A DNA stretch of 26,628 nt from a virus: positions 1 to 26,628 of IMG/VR virus record IMGVR_UViG_3300033154_000226; one strand, given 5' to 3'. This document shows positions 1 to 7,344 of this stretch, one piece after another. The translations under genes were made by a program, and so were the position numbers. The notes under the pieces are model-generated. The model did no database searches, was not told the origin of the DNA, and worked only from the letters and a program-made list of their open reading frames with translations. Each line of letters opens with the position of its first letter. Positions within the stretch are counted from its first letter, which is position 1.

Positions 1-16
1 CCTGGCCTTATCGGTA

Positions 17-444
17 TTATTCGAGCGCTTCCAACCGGAGAATTTCTATCGCTACCGCAATATCAACTGCGGGAGTCCGGTCATATTGTTCGAACGTCCA
101 ATGCATTTTCTCGCAAAATTTAAGTCGCGTTACCTCGCTTGGAAACGGGGTCTCGGAATCGAATTTTGCTTTTAGGTATTGTCGACCTACTGCTTGAGCG
201 CGTTTCCCATGCTTTCAGTAATTCCCGTTACGATTTGGTTGAATTCGGTCATCGTTAGATTATCCCAACTTTCCGAATCGCTTGGGCTTCCGTCGAGCGG
301 CCAGGATGAAACAATTTCGGCAAGGACCTCGATGATCCCGTCTAGTGTTCCGTCTTGAACCGACATACGGCGTACTTGTCCTACGGATAGTTCCGAGTCG
401 AATACGATATCACCTGAGTCGATTTTAATTACTTGGTCTGCCAC
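17..444 (-). CDS. Tail assembly chaperone, -1 frameshift fusion (lambda gpGT-like)
   Basis: This is the long form of the tail assembly chaperone, expected to coat the tape measure protein during tail assembly. The first 81 codons are shared with the short form. At the slippery heptamer GGGAAAC (202-208) a -1 shift opens a second frame that runs to TAA at 17-19 and adds 61 residues, giving about 142 aa. The added part contains the WTFEQYDRTP stretch and ends in an amphipathic helix, as in downstream chaperone domains of other siphoviruses. It lies just after the major tail protein, the usual place, and the tape measure gene should follow beyond the left edge. The shift is inferred from sequence; the heptamer, reading frames and position all agree with the family. 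Confidence 0.85.
187..444 (-). CDS. Tail assembly chaperone, short form (lambda gpG-like)
   Basis: This is the unshifted 85-aa product, made by most ribosomes. It is acidic, as is usual for these chaperones, and begins MADQVIKID after a purine-rich AAGGAAGG ribosome binding site. It stops at TAG 13 nt after the slippery site. It follows the major tail protein gene by 22 nt, so the two are almost certainly in one transcript from the promoter near 927. The function comes from position, size and the frameshift architecture, because the primary sequence of this family is poorly conserved. Confidence 0.8.
   Translation of the reverse strand: MADQVIKIDSGDIVFDSELSVGQVRRMSVQDGTLDGIIEVLAEIVSSWPLDGSPSDSESWDNLTMTEFNQIVTGITESMGNALKQ
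202..208 (-). other. Slippery heptamer GGGAAAC for -1 frameshift
   Basis: On the minus strand the zero-frame codons ATG GGA AAC place a perfect X-XXY-YYZ heptamer (G GGA AAC). The lambda G/GT slippery site is the close relative GGGAAAG. Slipping back one base joins the short chaperone frame to the open frame that ends at 17. Confidence 0.85.
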
Positions 445-466
445 GTCTTACCTTCCTTTATTTCGT

Positions 467-865
467 TTATGGAACGGTTGATTCTGTAACGGTTCCGGAC
501 AGTTCAAAACTGACGGAAACGGTAGAAACGTCATCATACGGAACGCTCAACGAGCGAGCCGTGACAATTGCAGCGGCCGAAACCTTACGCATGCCAGATG
601 AGTTTCCTTCGGGGTACACGTCGAGCGTCCCCGCAGTACCTGGTTTCATAGATTGCCATTCAGCAGCCCATGCCCCGGTTGTGTCGATTGCTTCGAATGA
701 AGCAGACCCGTCGGTTAGACCCGCGATTTTCTCGCGTGCGGCCATTCCCACTGTGGTCGAATCGAGCGCATCGCCCGACTCCTCGAATGATACAGATCGA
801 CCATCACCGGAAACGTCTTGGGTGTCGAATACGACAGCCAGGTCTTTTCCTCTATATGCGGGCAT
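467..865 (-). CDS. Major tail protein
   Basis: This 132-aa protein is the probable tail tube subunit. It begins MPAYRGKDLAVVF. The rest is rich in small and beta-forming residues (Asp, Ser, Thr, Val, Gly), typical of the short major tail proteins of siphoviruses. It comes directly before the frameshifting tail chaperone, which is the conserved order. Its transcript appears to start at the TATAAT promoter at 927-932, with a 7-bp hairpin between promoter and start codon, as suits a highly expressed structural gene. The weak GGA ribosome site at 875-878 sits 9 nt before the ATG. The call rests on composition and context. Confidence 0.75.
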   Translation of the reverse strand: MPAYRGKDLAVVFDTQDVSGDGRSVSFEESGDALDSTTVGMAAREKIAGLTDGSASFEAIDTTGAWAAEWQSMKPGTAGTLDVYPEGNSSGMRKVSAAAIVTARSLSVPYDDVSTVSVSFELSGTVTESTVP

Positions 866-888
866 GTATTCACAATCCTGCTATAAAC

Positions 889-908
889 GCCGAAGTAAAC
901 CCTTCGGC
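889..908 (-). promoter_or_regulatory. 5' leader hairpin of the major tail protein mRNA
   Basis: A perfect 7-bp stem (GCCGAAG with CTTCGGC) and 6-nt loop lies about 11 nt downstream of the predicted transcription start and 24 nt before the start codon. It has no T-run, so it is not a terminator. A role as a 5' mRNA-stabilising structure is an inference. Confidence 0.5.
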
Positions 909-926
909 AGTGGTGTTCTTACCTTG

Positions 927-937
927 ATTATAGCCCG
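927..937 (-). promoter_or_regulatory. Late-type promoter, GGGCTATAATC
   Basis: The minus strand reads GGGCTATAATC with a perfect TATAAT -10 box at 932-927. The same 10-mer GGCTATAATC occurs near 8987, 10788 and 14858, each time in front of a gene. No convincing -35 hexamer is visible. It should drive the major tail protein and chaperone genes. Confidence 0.65.
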
Positions 938-1005
938 TTAGCTAGCCGTTGCTGCCGCAGTTCTGCCGCTACCGGATTCGGGACCTTAATCCGTATAAAG
1001 GACCA

Positions 1006-1042
1006 CAAAAAACCGCCGGTAGCGCTACGACTACCGACGGTT
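1006..1042 (-). terminator. Rho-independent terminator
   Basis: Arms 1031-1041 and 1012-1022 form an 11-bp stem with one G-U pair and an 8-nt loop. They are followed on the minus strand by six T residues. It sits 20 nt after the stop of the zinc-ribbon gene 1062-1850 and separates that operon from the major tail promoter. Confidence 0.85.
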
Positions 1043-1061
1043 AGAACTGGTTCGGGTACGT

Positions 1062-1850
1062 TTAACTTACGTTCGAAGCCTTAGTTGGGCGCTTGTAGAA
1101 CCCGAACCCGAAATCGTCCGACGGCGTAACCGCTGCCGTAAACGAAACCCGACTTCCCCGCATGTCGTATCCGTCGATGGCGGCGGGTACGGAACCCCAA
1201 ACCTTAAACCGCTTCGAACCGACTTCGGCGAGGACGAGCATCTTGTGGACGCTTCCGTAAACGGTTTCGTCCCAACGGTCGGAAAGAACCGTGCCGATAA
1301 TTTCGACTCGCCCTTCCGGAACGTCGGTGAGAAGTTCGTCTTGCGCCGCTTTCGCTTCGAGTCGAGCTGTGTGCTCCTTAGCGATTTTGAAAACGAGCTC
1401 GATTTGCGGGAGGGAAAGTTGACCCTTCCGGCGAAGCTGGTATCCGATGTCTTCGATAATGTAATGCTCGACCTCAAGCGCTTCTTCGAATCCGGGAATA
1501 TCGGAAGCGAACATCCGCGCCCGTCGAACTCGTGCTTCGGCTCGCTTTGCGATGTCGGAAGCGGTCGCCGCTGCGAAGTACTTTTCGCCGCAAACCTGAC
1601 CGACGAGAACGATTTCCTCGTTACGTTCGAAAATCATTCCGTGGAGGTATCGGGTCCCGCAAGACTCGCATTTGCCGACTCCCGGCGCTTCGAGAATGTC
1701 GATGCCAAGTCCGAGTTCCGCGAGGCGCCCTTCGAAGTAGAAATGCTCGAATGCGTATTCGTCCATAATGCGACCGCTGTTGCCGATGTAAAAGGCGCCG
1801 AGAAGGTTGTACTCGGAAGGGTCGAAATCCGTTTGTGTATGAATCGCCAT
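1062..1850 (-). CDS. Zinc-ribbon plus OB-fold-like DNA-binding protein
   Basis: This 262-aa protein has an N-terminal knuckle with C61, C64 and C87, in a layout (CxxCG, then VGxxC) seen in many actinophage proteins. From about residue 178 a beta-rich section (VEIIGTVLSDRW to GFYKRPTKAS) resembles an OB fold. Nucleic acid binding, perhaps single-stranded DNA or a replication role, is inferred from that pairing; no enzyme motif is visible. The start at 1850 is chosen because it lies one base after the previous stop (TAA C ATG). An upstream in-frame alternative would overlap that gene. It is an accessory gene placed between the portal/MuF block and the tail genes, and a terminator follows it. 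Confidence 0.6.
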   Translation of the reverse strand: MAIHTQTDFDPSEYNLLGAFYIGNSGRIMDEYAFEHFYFEGRLAELGLGIDILEAPGVGKCESCGTRYLHGMIFERNEEIVLVGQVCGEKYFAAATASDIAKRAEARVRRARMFASDIPGFEEALEVEHYIIEDIGYQLRRKGQLSLPQIELVFKIAKEHTARLEAKAAQDELLTDVPEGRVEIIGTVLSDRWDETVYGSVHKMLVLAEVGSKRFKVWGSVPAAIDGYDMRGSRVSFTAAVTPSDDFGFGFYKRPTKASNVS

Positions 1851-1851
1851 G

Positions 1852-2013
1852 TTATACAACTTCCGAAATCTTTTGGATTTGAACGACGTTGTGGCCGTCG
1901 ATAATGTAAACGATTGAGTCTTCGAAAAAGTCGATAACTACGGCTGAAACGTCGTATCGGCAGATGAACTTGTCCCCGATTTTGAGGGCTTTTGCGGTAG
2001 TGGATGTTGCCAT
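1852..2013 (-). CDS. Small conserved-fold protein, KIGDKF family
   Basis: This 53-aa protein begins MATSTTAKALKIGDKF and is followed by alternating hydrophobic strands, consistent with a small beta-barrel (SH3-like). It resembles the products at 18239-18436 and 19983-20177, which share the G-D/Q-K/E-F start and a later TIV or VIVY strand. The ribosome site AAAGGA lies 7-12 nt before the ATG. The stop is one base before the start of the next gene. Function is unknown. The reading frame is supported by coupling and by a full class 2 promoter 31 nt upstream. Confidence 0.7.
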   Translation of the reverse strand: MATSTTAKALKIGDKFICRYDVSAVVIDFFEDSIVYIIDGHNVVQIQKISEVV

Positions 2014-2043
2014 TTTGTGGTTCCTTTCGTTGAACGTACCGTA

Positions 2044-2073
2044 ATGTTACCACACGTTTTCGATAGTGGGCAG
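2044..2073 (-). promoter_or_regulatory. Class 2 promoter CTGCCC-N12-GTGTGGTAACAT
   Basis: The minus strand shows CTGCCC, 12 nt, then GTGTGGTA and a -10 box TAACAT preceded by TG (extended -10). Sequence and spacing match the copies at 11402, 12386, 18659 and 25441. It overlaps the last codons of the gene 2047-2445 and faces the genes at 2013 and 1850. Confidence 0.65.
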
Positions 2074-2445
2074 CTTATTGCGGGAAATTTCCTGGATTAG
2101 TTCCGAGGCCTTTCCGGTGCCCCCGACCCGTTCGTTGTCCAAGTACACGACGCGCTGCTCGCCCTCGTACGCGATGACCATTCGCGGCGAATGTAATCCC
2201 TCCAGGATGTCGATTTGATATTCCGACGGAGCGAACGCCGGGACCTTCTCCCCCGAACGAGCGCGACGCTCTGCGTCGGGAGCAAAAACGCCGCGCTCGA
2301 TGAGGCGATTTACGGACTTATGGAGTTTATGCTTCGGATTCCAAATCGGGTCATCCGTCAACGGGTCGTGCGGGTCGGCCGCAGCAATCCGCTGGGCGAA
2401 CTTCGTCCGAATATCCTTATCCGGCGCATATATGCTTATGACCAT
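2047..2445 (-). CDS. Hypothetical protein, 132 aa
   Basis: No family is recognised. The protein is mixed alpha/beta and has a motif-free basic centre (residues 45-70). Its start overlaps the end of the upstream gene by 10 nt, so it is probably translated by coupling. Its last codons are also part of a promoter for the next gene. It belongs to the accessory block between MuF and the tail genes. Confidence 0.65.
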   Translation of the reverse strand: MVISIYAPDKDIRTKFAQRIAAADPHDPLTDDPIWNPKHKLHKSVNRLIERGVFAPDAERRARSGEKVPAFAPSEYQIDILEGLHSPRMVIAYEGEQRVVYLDNERVGGTGKASELIQEISRNKLPTIENVW

Positions 2446-2624
2446 TTAGCGATGAACGCTTTGGCCTCGGGTGTTAGCGGCGTCCCGTACAGGGAGTATT
2501 CCACGGCGGATTGCTTAATGAAATACGTGCGCGATAAATCCGCTTTTGCATTTCGAGCGGCTGCGAAAGCAGCGCTTATTGTTCTATCGACTTTAGCCTG
2601 CTCGGCCAGCGTAGGTTGTGCCAT
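2436..2624 (-). CDS. Hypothetical protein, 62 aa
   Basis: This is a small helical protein rich in alanine and lysine (MAQPTLAEQAKVDRTISAAF). A strong ribosome site GGAGG lies 8 nt before the ATG, and a weak extended -10 promoter sits at 2645. It is the first gene of the accessory block after MuF. No function can be assigned. Confidence 0.7.
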   Translation of the reverse strand: MAQPTLAEQAKVDRTISAAFAAARNAKADLSRTYFIKQSAVEYSLYGTPLTPEAKAFIAKWS

Positions 2625-2644
2625 TGTCAGACCTCCTTACTTAT

Positions 2645-2653
2645 ATTGTACCA
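2645..2653 (-). promoter_or_regulatory. Possible extended -10 promoter TGGTACAAT
   Basis: The minus strand reads GTGGTACAATATAAG in the 34-bp gap upstream of the gene 2436-2624. The -10 part matches class 2 promoters, but the CTGCCC box is missing, so this copy is weaker evidence. Confidence 0.4.
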
Positions 2654-2658
2654 CATTT

Positions 2659-3993
2659 TTACGTGCCGTCTCCCCACGTCGGTTTCTTCCAATACGATTC
2701 GAACGGCTTCCAATCTCGCGTTACGTTTGTTGCTGCTCGATTCAAAACTACGTTGTATTGAGTTTCCTGGACAATAATCCCGTCGTATCCCATAGCGGTT
2801 GCGAGTTCGCCTAAATCGAATATACCCGCTTCGCTCATCTCCTTGTAAAACGTATTTTCGAGGGCTTGAAGGTCTTTGAAATCTATAATCCTAGCGCCGC
2901 GTTTCCATTTAATCGCTATGATTTCTGCGTCACGTCCGCCGAATACTCTAGCGATTTCGACTCCTGAATTACCTTGCAAGTGCGCAAATTCGCTTACGTC
3001 GGATAACGCCATGTAAGTTCCGTCGCCGTAAACCCCAGCGCCGCCCCTGTGGATTGAATCATCCACATAACTTTTTACGAACCGTTTTTCGGGGACTCCC
3101 CGCAAATACGCTGGACCAGGTGTCGCTTCCAGTTCTGCTGCCGTCATGCTCGTAGGTTTTCCGTGGTATCCCTGACGTTTGTAAAGGCGCTCCAAGTTTC
3201 CGTTCGCTGCGTGATCTGATCCCGGAGTATACCCGCGTCGTCCGTCGGGATGTTTATGGCGGTTTAACATCGCCCTAAATTGCTCACGGGTTGAACCCAC
3301 CGGAGTAAAGTCATCGGCTAAAAACGATATATCGTCGGAAACGAAACGAGGCTCTGCAACGCCCGACTGGCGCTTCTTCGGGAACTTGTTCCGCTGGGCA
3401 ACCTGGCCAAATCGTTTCGACACAAGTTGGCCTCGCTGGATTTTACCGTCCAACAGCATTTGCCCCAGGTGCGCATCTCGCCCGCCTCGTTGGACCAACT
3501 GGTTACCGATTTCCTTCGAAGTCAGTTTCCGAGCCTTCCCAGGAGCGTCGGGGAAACAGAGGCAGGACGGATGCAACGGACTAAAAACTTCGTGCGCCCT
3601 GGACTTGCGCCCGTGCTCAAGCAAGCACGCTGCGCACGCGGACGAGTTGGCTGTCCAAACCCAAAAATCGGGAGCGGCCTGTCGGATGGGCTCCATAATG
3701 TCGGCGGAAAACTGGGACAAAACCGAGGCCTTAGCGTAACGCGCACTCGAGCCTCGGAGCGCTTTCAACGTCCTTGCGCCGAGCGGTTTCGGAGCAGACA
3801 ACGGGCTAATTCCCGTCAACTGAGTCACACGTTTTCGAGCGTTACGGTCCAGCGCATCGAGGAAACGAACCTCCTGATTGATGCCCTTAATCGAACCTGC
3901 CTCCAGGTGGATTATTAGGCGGTCAACAGAACCGCGAGCCGCATCACGAGCGACCCTTGCGACGCGGACGGCCTCGCCCGGATTCGTCGCCAT
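2659..3993 (-). CDS. MuF-like minor head protein fused to an ADP-ribosyltransferase-like domain
   Basis: This 444-aa protein joins two parts. Residues 1-150 are a MuF/SPP1 gp7-like head morphogenesis domain with the typical C120-xx-C123 and the HPSCLC cluster (141-146). Residues about 240-430 look like an ADP-ribosyltransferase fold: LRG at R298, the G-x-G-x-Y strand GDGTYMA (323-329), and a final GYDGIIVQ strand running into YNVVLNRAA (402-421). Such domains in MuF proteins are thought to be carried in the capsid and act on host targets. A canonical ExE pair is not clear (Q409, E410 are nearest), so catalytic activity is uncertain. The start overlaps the portal stop as TAATG, so translation is coupled to the portal. 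Confidence 0.8.
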   Translation of the reverse strand: MATNPGEAVRVARVARDAARGSVDRLIIHLEAGSIKGINQEVRFLDALDRNARKRVTQLTGISPLSAPKPLGARTLKALRGSSARYAKASVLSQFSADIMEPIRQAAPDFWVWTANSSACAACLLEHGRKSRAHEVFSPLHPSCLCFPDAPGKARKLTSKEIGNQLVQRGGRDAHLGQMLLDGKIQRGQLVSKRFGQVAQRNKFPKKRQSGVAEPRFVSDDISFLADDFTPVGSTREQFRAMLNRHKHPDGRRGYTPGSDHAANGNLERLYKRQGYHGKPTSMTAAELEATPGPAYLRGVPEKRFVKSYVDDSIHRGGAGVYGDGTYMALSDVSEFAHLQGNSGVEIARVFGGRDAEIIAIKWKRGARIIDFKDLQALENTFYKEMSEAGIFDLGELATAMGYDGIIVQETQYNVVLNRAATNVTRDWKPFESYWKKPTWGDGT

Positions 3994-5447
3994 TAGAATT
4001 CAGCGGCCAGTCCACCAGTCGTGGTTTCTACGGCCGGATTATCGAGCGAAGAAAGCGAATTTTGCGCTGCGGTATTTGCCGCCTCGACTTCGATGAGGAC
4101 TTCCTCTTCCCGCTGTTCTTTCATGACTTCGATTTCGTCCATGGTGTAACCCATTTCCTTCCAAGCCTGTTCCTGTGGTATACCCAAAACTTCGACTTTC
4201 AATTTCATCTCCTCGAGTCGTTCCATGGTTGCGAACGGTGCATTCGGAGGCAGCCAAAGTAGGTCGATGTCCCAGAAGTCCTCGGTCGAACCTTCGATGG
4301 AAAGCGCTAGCGCAATGACCTTTTGCCAGGTCGAATTGAATGCCTTCTGATGGTCGCTGACTCGAGAACGGAGCGGGTTTTCGGTAAGGCGAAGATTCTC
4401 GCCCGAACTGTTTTTGTTTTCCCCGCCGAGTTCATACTTCGGAGTTCGGGAAACGTAGACCAGGTGGTCAACCAGAGCGTCAATCGCGGAACGATAGGAC
4501 TGGAGGGCGCCAGGTGCGAACTGGCCGAACTTGGCCTGCTCGTTAGCGGCGGTCCACAGTTGATCGGCGCCTGAGGCGTACGATTGAATCGGTTTACCTG
4601 TAGACGGGTCCAGCGGGATTTCCACGCCAGTAGCCCAGCGCTGCGGAGCGGCGGTATATTCCGACGCAACCATCATATCCAAAAACGTTTTGTTGATAGC
4701 GTCGATCAGCGGCGCTGCGTCCTCGAGGTCCGAGCGTGACGCCTGCGAGGTCATATCCCAGTTTGCGCGGAATTCGAACATCGGAACTTCGTCCAAATCG
4801 TGGCGCTGGATTGCGTCGCCTCCGTCGCCTGTGTAATACTCGTAATTGTCGAAATTCTTGGTAATCGTCCGACCAGAACGGGTGCTGATAAATCGTTCAA
4901 TACGATCATCGAAATACACGTTGACCCGAACTTTCCATTCGCCGTTAGCCTGCTCGGTATCGTATTCGATTCCACCAGGTGTCGCCATTTGCTCCGACCA
5001 GAATTTCATCGCGGCGACCTTTTTGCGAGGGTTGATTTCGCTGTATTCGATGGCGCAATTTCGGCTTTGCTGCGGCCAAATGCCAGCAACGTTACCTTCC
5101 GATTCGTCGTCGGGGAAAACGATCACGTAAGACTGACCCATAACCATTGCATCGGTATGGACCAATTTCGATTCCGCGGGCATTTCGTTTCGCTTCCAAA
5201 TCTTCAGCGCATTCTCGTTCGGCGTAATATCCTGAATTCGAACGCGAGATTCGGCGGAGTCGATAATCGGACGAGCGAGGTTATCCCGAAAGTTTGCGAA
5301 GTTGATACCGAATTTGCTGCTCAACTCGTTCGTATCGAGCGGGAGGTCCTGCTCGGCCATGTAATATTCCCACATGTTTGTCATGTATGCGTTCCGGTCC
5401 ATCATTTGCTGGACTAACGGAACCCAAACTTCGGCTGTTTCCGTCAT
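3993..5447 (-). CDS. Portal protein (SPP1 gp6-like)
   Basis: This 484-aa protein forms the dodecameric ring through which DNA enters the head. It matches the SPP1/actinophage portal type: a helical N-terminus, a central beta-rich clip/stem region, and an acidic glutamate-rich tail (about residues 445-475). The start at 5447 is preferred over an ATG five codons earlier, because it has a GGGAG ribosome site 10 nt upstream and forms an ATGA overlap with the previous gene. The MuF gene follows directly, as usual. Its place is unusual: it lies after the capsid, connector and tail terminator genes instead of between terminase and capsid. Confidence 0.9.
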   Translation of the reverse strand: MTETAEVWVPLVQQMMDRNAYMTNMWEYYMAEQDLPLDTNELSSKFGINFANFRDNLARPIIDSAESRVRIQDITPNENALKIWKRNEMPAESKLVHTDAMVMGQSYVIVFPDDESEGNVAGIWPQQSRNCAIEYSEINPRKKVAAMKFWSEQMATPGGIEYDTEQANGEWKVRVNVYFDDRIERFISTRSGRTITKNFDNYEYYTGDGGDAIQRHDLDEVPMFEFRANWDMTSQASRSDLEDAAPLIDAINKTFLDMMVASEYTAAPQRWATGVEIPLDPSTGKPIQSYASGADQLWTAANEQAKFGQFAPGALQSYRSAIDALVDHLVYVSRTPKYELGGENKNSSGENLRLTENPLRSRVSDHQKAFNSTWQKVIALALSIEGSTEDFWDIDLLWLPPNAPFATMERLEEMKLKVEVLGIPQEQAWKEMGYTMDEIEVMKEQREEEVLIEVEAANTAAQNSLSSLDNPAVETTTGGLAAEF

Positions 5448-5866
5448 ATTGAACGCTCCCATTGGATTCGGGCATCGACGATAAAGTTAGACGCCTCTTG
5501 CTCGAAACGGGGCATAAACCCGACCAACTCCAAGTTGGTGGTTTGGTACCCGTCGTCAGTTGTAATATTCTTCTCGTTGTCGATCAAACCGCCTAACGCA
5601 TCGGTTAGGTTTTGAATCGCAGCGTCGAGGTTGTCAGCGTAACTGCTAATCAACCAATTCGAACGCAAAATCTTAGTCGAACCCGAACCAGGAGTTCCGT
5701 ACGGCGACCGTTCCACTTCCTGACGATAAACGATAAACGGAAGCGCGTACGCGTGCTCACCGGTATCATCCTGGTAGGACGTAACAGGTACAACTTGTAC
5801 GGTCGAGGCGGTATCGAGCGCAATATAAAGCGTTTCGTAATGTTCGAACAGGTCAGGCATACTCAT
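5444..5866 (-). CDS. Tail terminator / tail completion protein
   Basis: This 140-aa protein has the features of the lambda gpU / SPP1 gp17 group: YALPFIVYRQEVERSPYG near residue 40, a central helix with LDAAIQNLTDAL, and a closing beta strand VDARIQWERSI. It caps the tail tube for joining to the head. The gene overlaps its neighbours as ATGA on both sides, so the connector genes form a tightly coupled series. The assignment rests on order and length; sequence identity in this family is low. Confidence 0.65.
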   Translation of the reverse strand: MSMPDLFEHYETLYIALDTASTVQVVPVTSYQDDTGEHAYALPFIVYRQEVERSPYGTPGSGSTKILRSNWLISSYADNLDAAIQNLTDALGGLIDNEKNITTDDGYQTTNLELVGFMPRFEQEASNFIVDARIQWERSI

Positions 5867-6222
5867 TTGAGGAGCCCTCCGGTCGCGCGGATATCGGCCG
5901 CTACGGCATTCGTATTAACTACCAGGTCAATCGCCGGTTGCATAAACGGTCGAGCAGGTCGTCCGATTCCGTACTCGAGGATTTCGGGTACTGCGGGAAC
6001 GTCGCCGTCACGGTCTGCGATAACCTGGTGCCCTTTCTCAAACGGTTCGACGCGGATGCTGTCGTGCGTTTTCCCCGTGTCGTACGCCACGAAATCGCGT
6101 GCGTAATCCGCAACGTATCCCGCAGCCGTTTCTGTAATATCGGAACCGTCGTTGATAGCGGCTATCGACGCAGACAAGCGAGCGACTAAACGCCCGCCCC
6201 CGATTAGCGTTGCTTTAATCAT
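5863..6222 (-). CDS. HK97 gp10-like head-tail connector protein
   Basis: This 119-aa protein has the pattern of HK97 gp10-like minor tail/connector proteins: an N-terminal helix, then DFVAYDTGKTHDSIRVEPF, and the near-terminal EYGIGRPARPFMQPA, the family hallmark (E-Y-G, then RPF-xxPA). It acts at the head-tail joint during completion. The start at 6222 overlaps the previous stop as ATGA; longer upstream extensions of the frame are shadows of the previous gene. Confidence 0.85.
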   Translation of the reverse strand: MIKATLIGGGRLVARLSASIAAINDGSDITETAAGYVADYARDFVAYDTGKTHDSIRVEPFEKGHQVIADRDGDVPAVPEILEYGIGRPARPFMQPAIDLVVNTNAVAADIRATGGLLK

Positions 6223-6581
6223 GCGAGCCTCTGAATTGCGGCGGTTTGAATCGTTTCCCACGAGCGAGCGCGTTTGACGTTCTCGACCTCGTAGTCCTCG
6301 CCAGCGATAGTCACGGTATCCCGTTCCTGAAGGTCGGTCGTAATCTCGTAGCGGACAGTGAAAGCGTGAACGTCGATAGGTCGAGCCAGCTGCCCGCGCA
6401 TCGTTTGCATTTGACCAGGAAACAAGCGACATTTGACGCCAGCGGCGACCATCGCGGGGGCGCCAGGAATTCGACCACCGATAATGGATTCCGTCCCGGT
6501 TGGGCGCGAAATATCCATGAGGTCGGGGAGCGCCTCGTCCTGGGTCGCTCGCATTTTGGTGAGGTCGCGGATCGAAAGCAT
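6219..6581 (-). CDS. Head closure (stopper) protein
   Basis: This 120-aa protein matches the siphovirus head-closure type: it starts with short helices, then has a beta-rich domain with DVHAFTVRYEITTDLQERDTV and IAGEDYEVENV strands, as in small connector proteins that bind under the adaptor ring. It is preceded by the adaptor and followed by the gp10-like protein, the canonical order. It is coupled to both by TAATG and ATGA overlaps. Confidence 0.75.
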   Translation of the reverse strand: MLSIRDLTKMRATQDEALPDLMDISRPTGTESIIGGRIPGAPAMVAAGVKCRLFPGQMQTMRGQLARPIDVHAFTVRYEITTDLQERDTVTIAGEDYEVENVKRARSWETIQTAAIQRLA

Positions 6582-6928
6582 TAGGCGGGAGCGGTTCCGG
6601 AAGACCTGTACTTACTCATATCCGAATATCGTTTCGACTGGTCAAGCGCCATGCGATATTTCTGGCTGCGGTTAAACCGGCCGCCCTCGGCAGCAAAGTC
6701 GAATTCGTCCGCGAAGTTACCGGCTTTGATGCGCCACAATTCCGCGGCGATGAGGTAAATGTCGTAGGTATCGACATAGGATGCGTGCGAGGGCGCGTAC
6801 CCAGAAGAATCGACTACTTTGGCCATCGCGTCGCTAACGGTTTGTATATCGACATCAGAAAAAACGTCGTCCGTAGACTCGGAGACGAGGGAGCGGATGC
6901 GAGTAGTTTCAGCAGCGCTGAGAGCCAT
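6581..6928 (-). CDS. Head-tail adaptor (HK97 gp6 / SPP1 gp15-like)
   Basis: This 115-aa, mostly helical protein has the adaptor pattern: helix, DVFSDVDIQTV loop, then a long helix YDIYLIAAELWRIKA and a basic C-terminal helix. It would bind the portal underside. An AAAGGA ribosome site lies 5-10 nt before the ATG, just after the hairpin at 6941-6979. The overlap with the next gene is TAATG. Confidence 0.75.
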   Translation of the reverse strand: MALSAAETTRIRSLVSESTDDVFSDVDIQTVSDAMAKVVDSSGYAPSHASYVDTYDIYLIAAELWRIKAGNFADEFDFAAEGGRFNRSQKYRMALDQSKRYSDMSKYRSSGTAPA

Positions 6929-6940
6929 AAAAATCCTTTT

Positions 6941-6979
6941 AAAAAAGGGCTCGACCCGGATACCGAGCCGAGCCCTTTT
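6941..6979 (-). terminator. Rho-independent terminator between capsid and connector genes
   Basis: Arms 6969-6979 and 6943-6953 form a perfect 11-bp stem (AAAAGGGCTCG with CGAGCCCTTTT), with a 15-nt loop and a T-run at the end on the minus strand. It lies after the gene 7001-7333 and 12 nt before the adaptor gene. It may be partial, lowering expression of connector genes relative to the capsid, because no new promoter is visible after it. Confidence 0.8.
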
Positions 6980-7000
6980 CGTATTTAGTTACTGGTTAAA

Positions 7001-7333
7001 TCAACCAGCTGCGGGTGTTGGATCACCGGCGACCGTAAGGTCGAGGCCAGTAACCGCGGTTGTATTGACTTCTACGACTGCGAGAGCGTAGGAATCGGCG
7101 GGTACGTCTGGGATAACTGCAGAAGCGAGCAACTGGTCGGCAGTATCTACCCCAGTAACTTCGCTAATAACACCGGCCGAAGTAATCACGAGAAGTGATT
7201 TCTTAAACTCGGTGGCAGCGGCCAGCGTAAAGGTTTCGGAACCGTCGTCGATACGAACCTCATCCAAAGAACCGGAGTCCCAGGATACGTCGGTCGTGGC
7301 GTACGAAAGGTTCAAACCATGAATTGCAGGCAT
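7001..7333 (-). CDS. Possible head decoration protein, 110 aa
   Basis: This 110-aa protein is encoded directly after the major capsid gene with an 11-bp gap and a GGAGGG ribosome site. It is acidic, rich in Ser, Thr, Val and Ala, and likely all-beta. A highly expressed small beta protein next to the capsid gene and before a terminator suggests a decoration or head-fibre protein, but no family motif is recognised. Minor structural or unknown function remains possible. Confidence 0.5.
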   Translation of the reverse strand: MPAIHGLNLSYATTDVSWDSGSLDEVRIDDGSETFTLAAATEFKKSLLVITSAGVISEVTGVDTADQLLASAVIPDVPADSYALAVVEVNTTAVTGLDLTVAGDPTPAAG

Positions 7334-7344
7334 ATAAACCCTCC

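Noticed and set aside
1245-1904. 219-aa plus-strand frame
   Set aside because: It is the antisense shadow of the zinc-ribbon gene. All long plus-strand frames of the window are of this kind, and none has a ribosome site.
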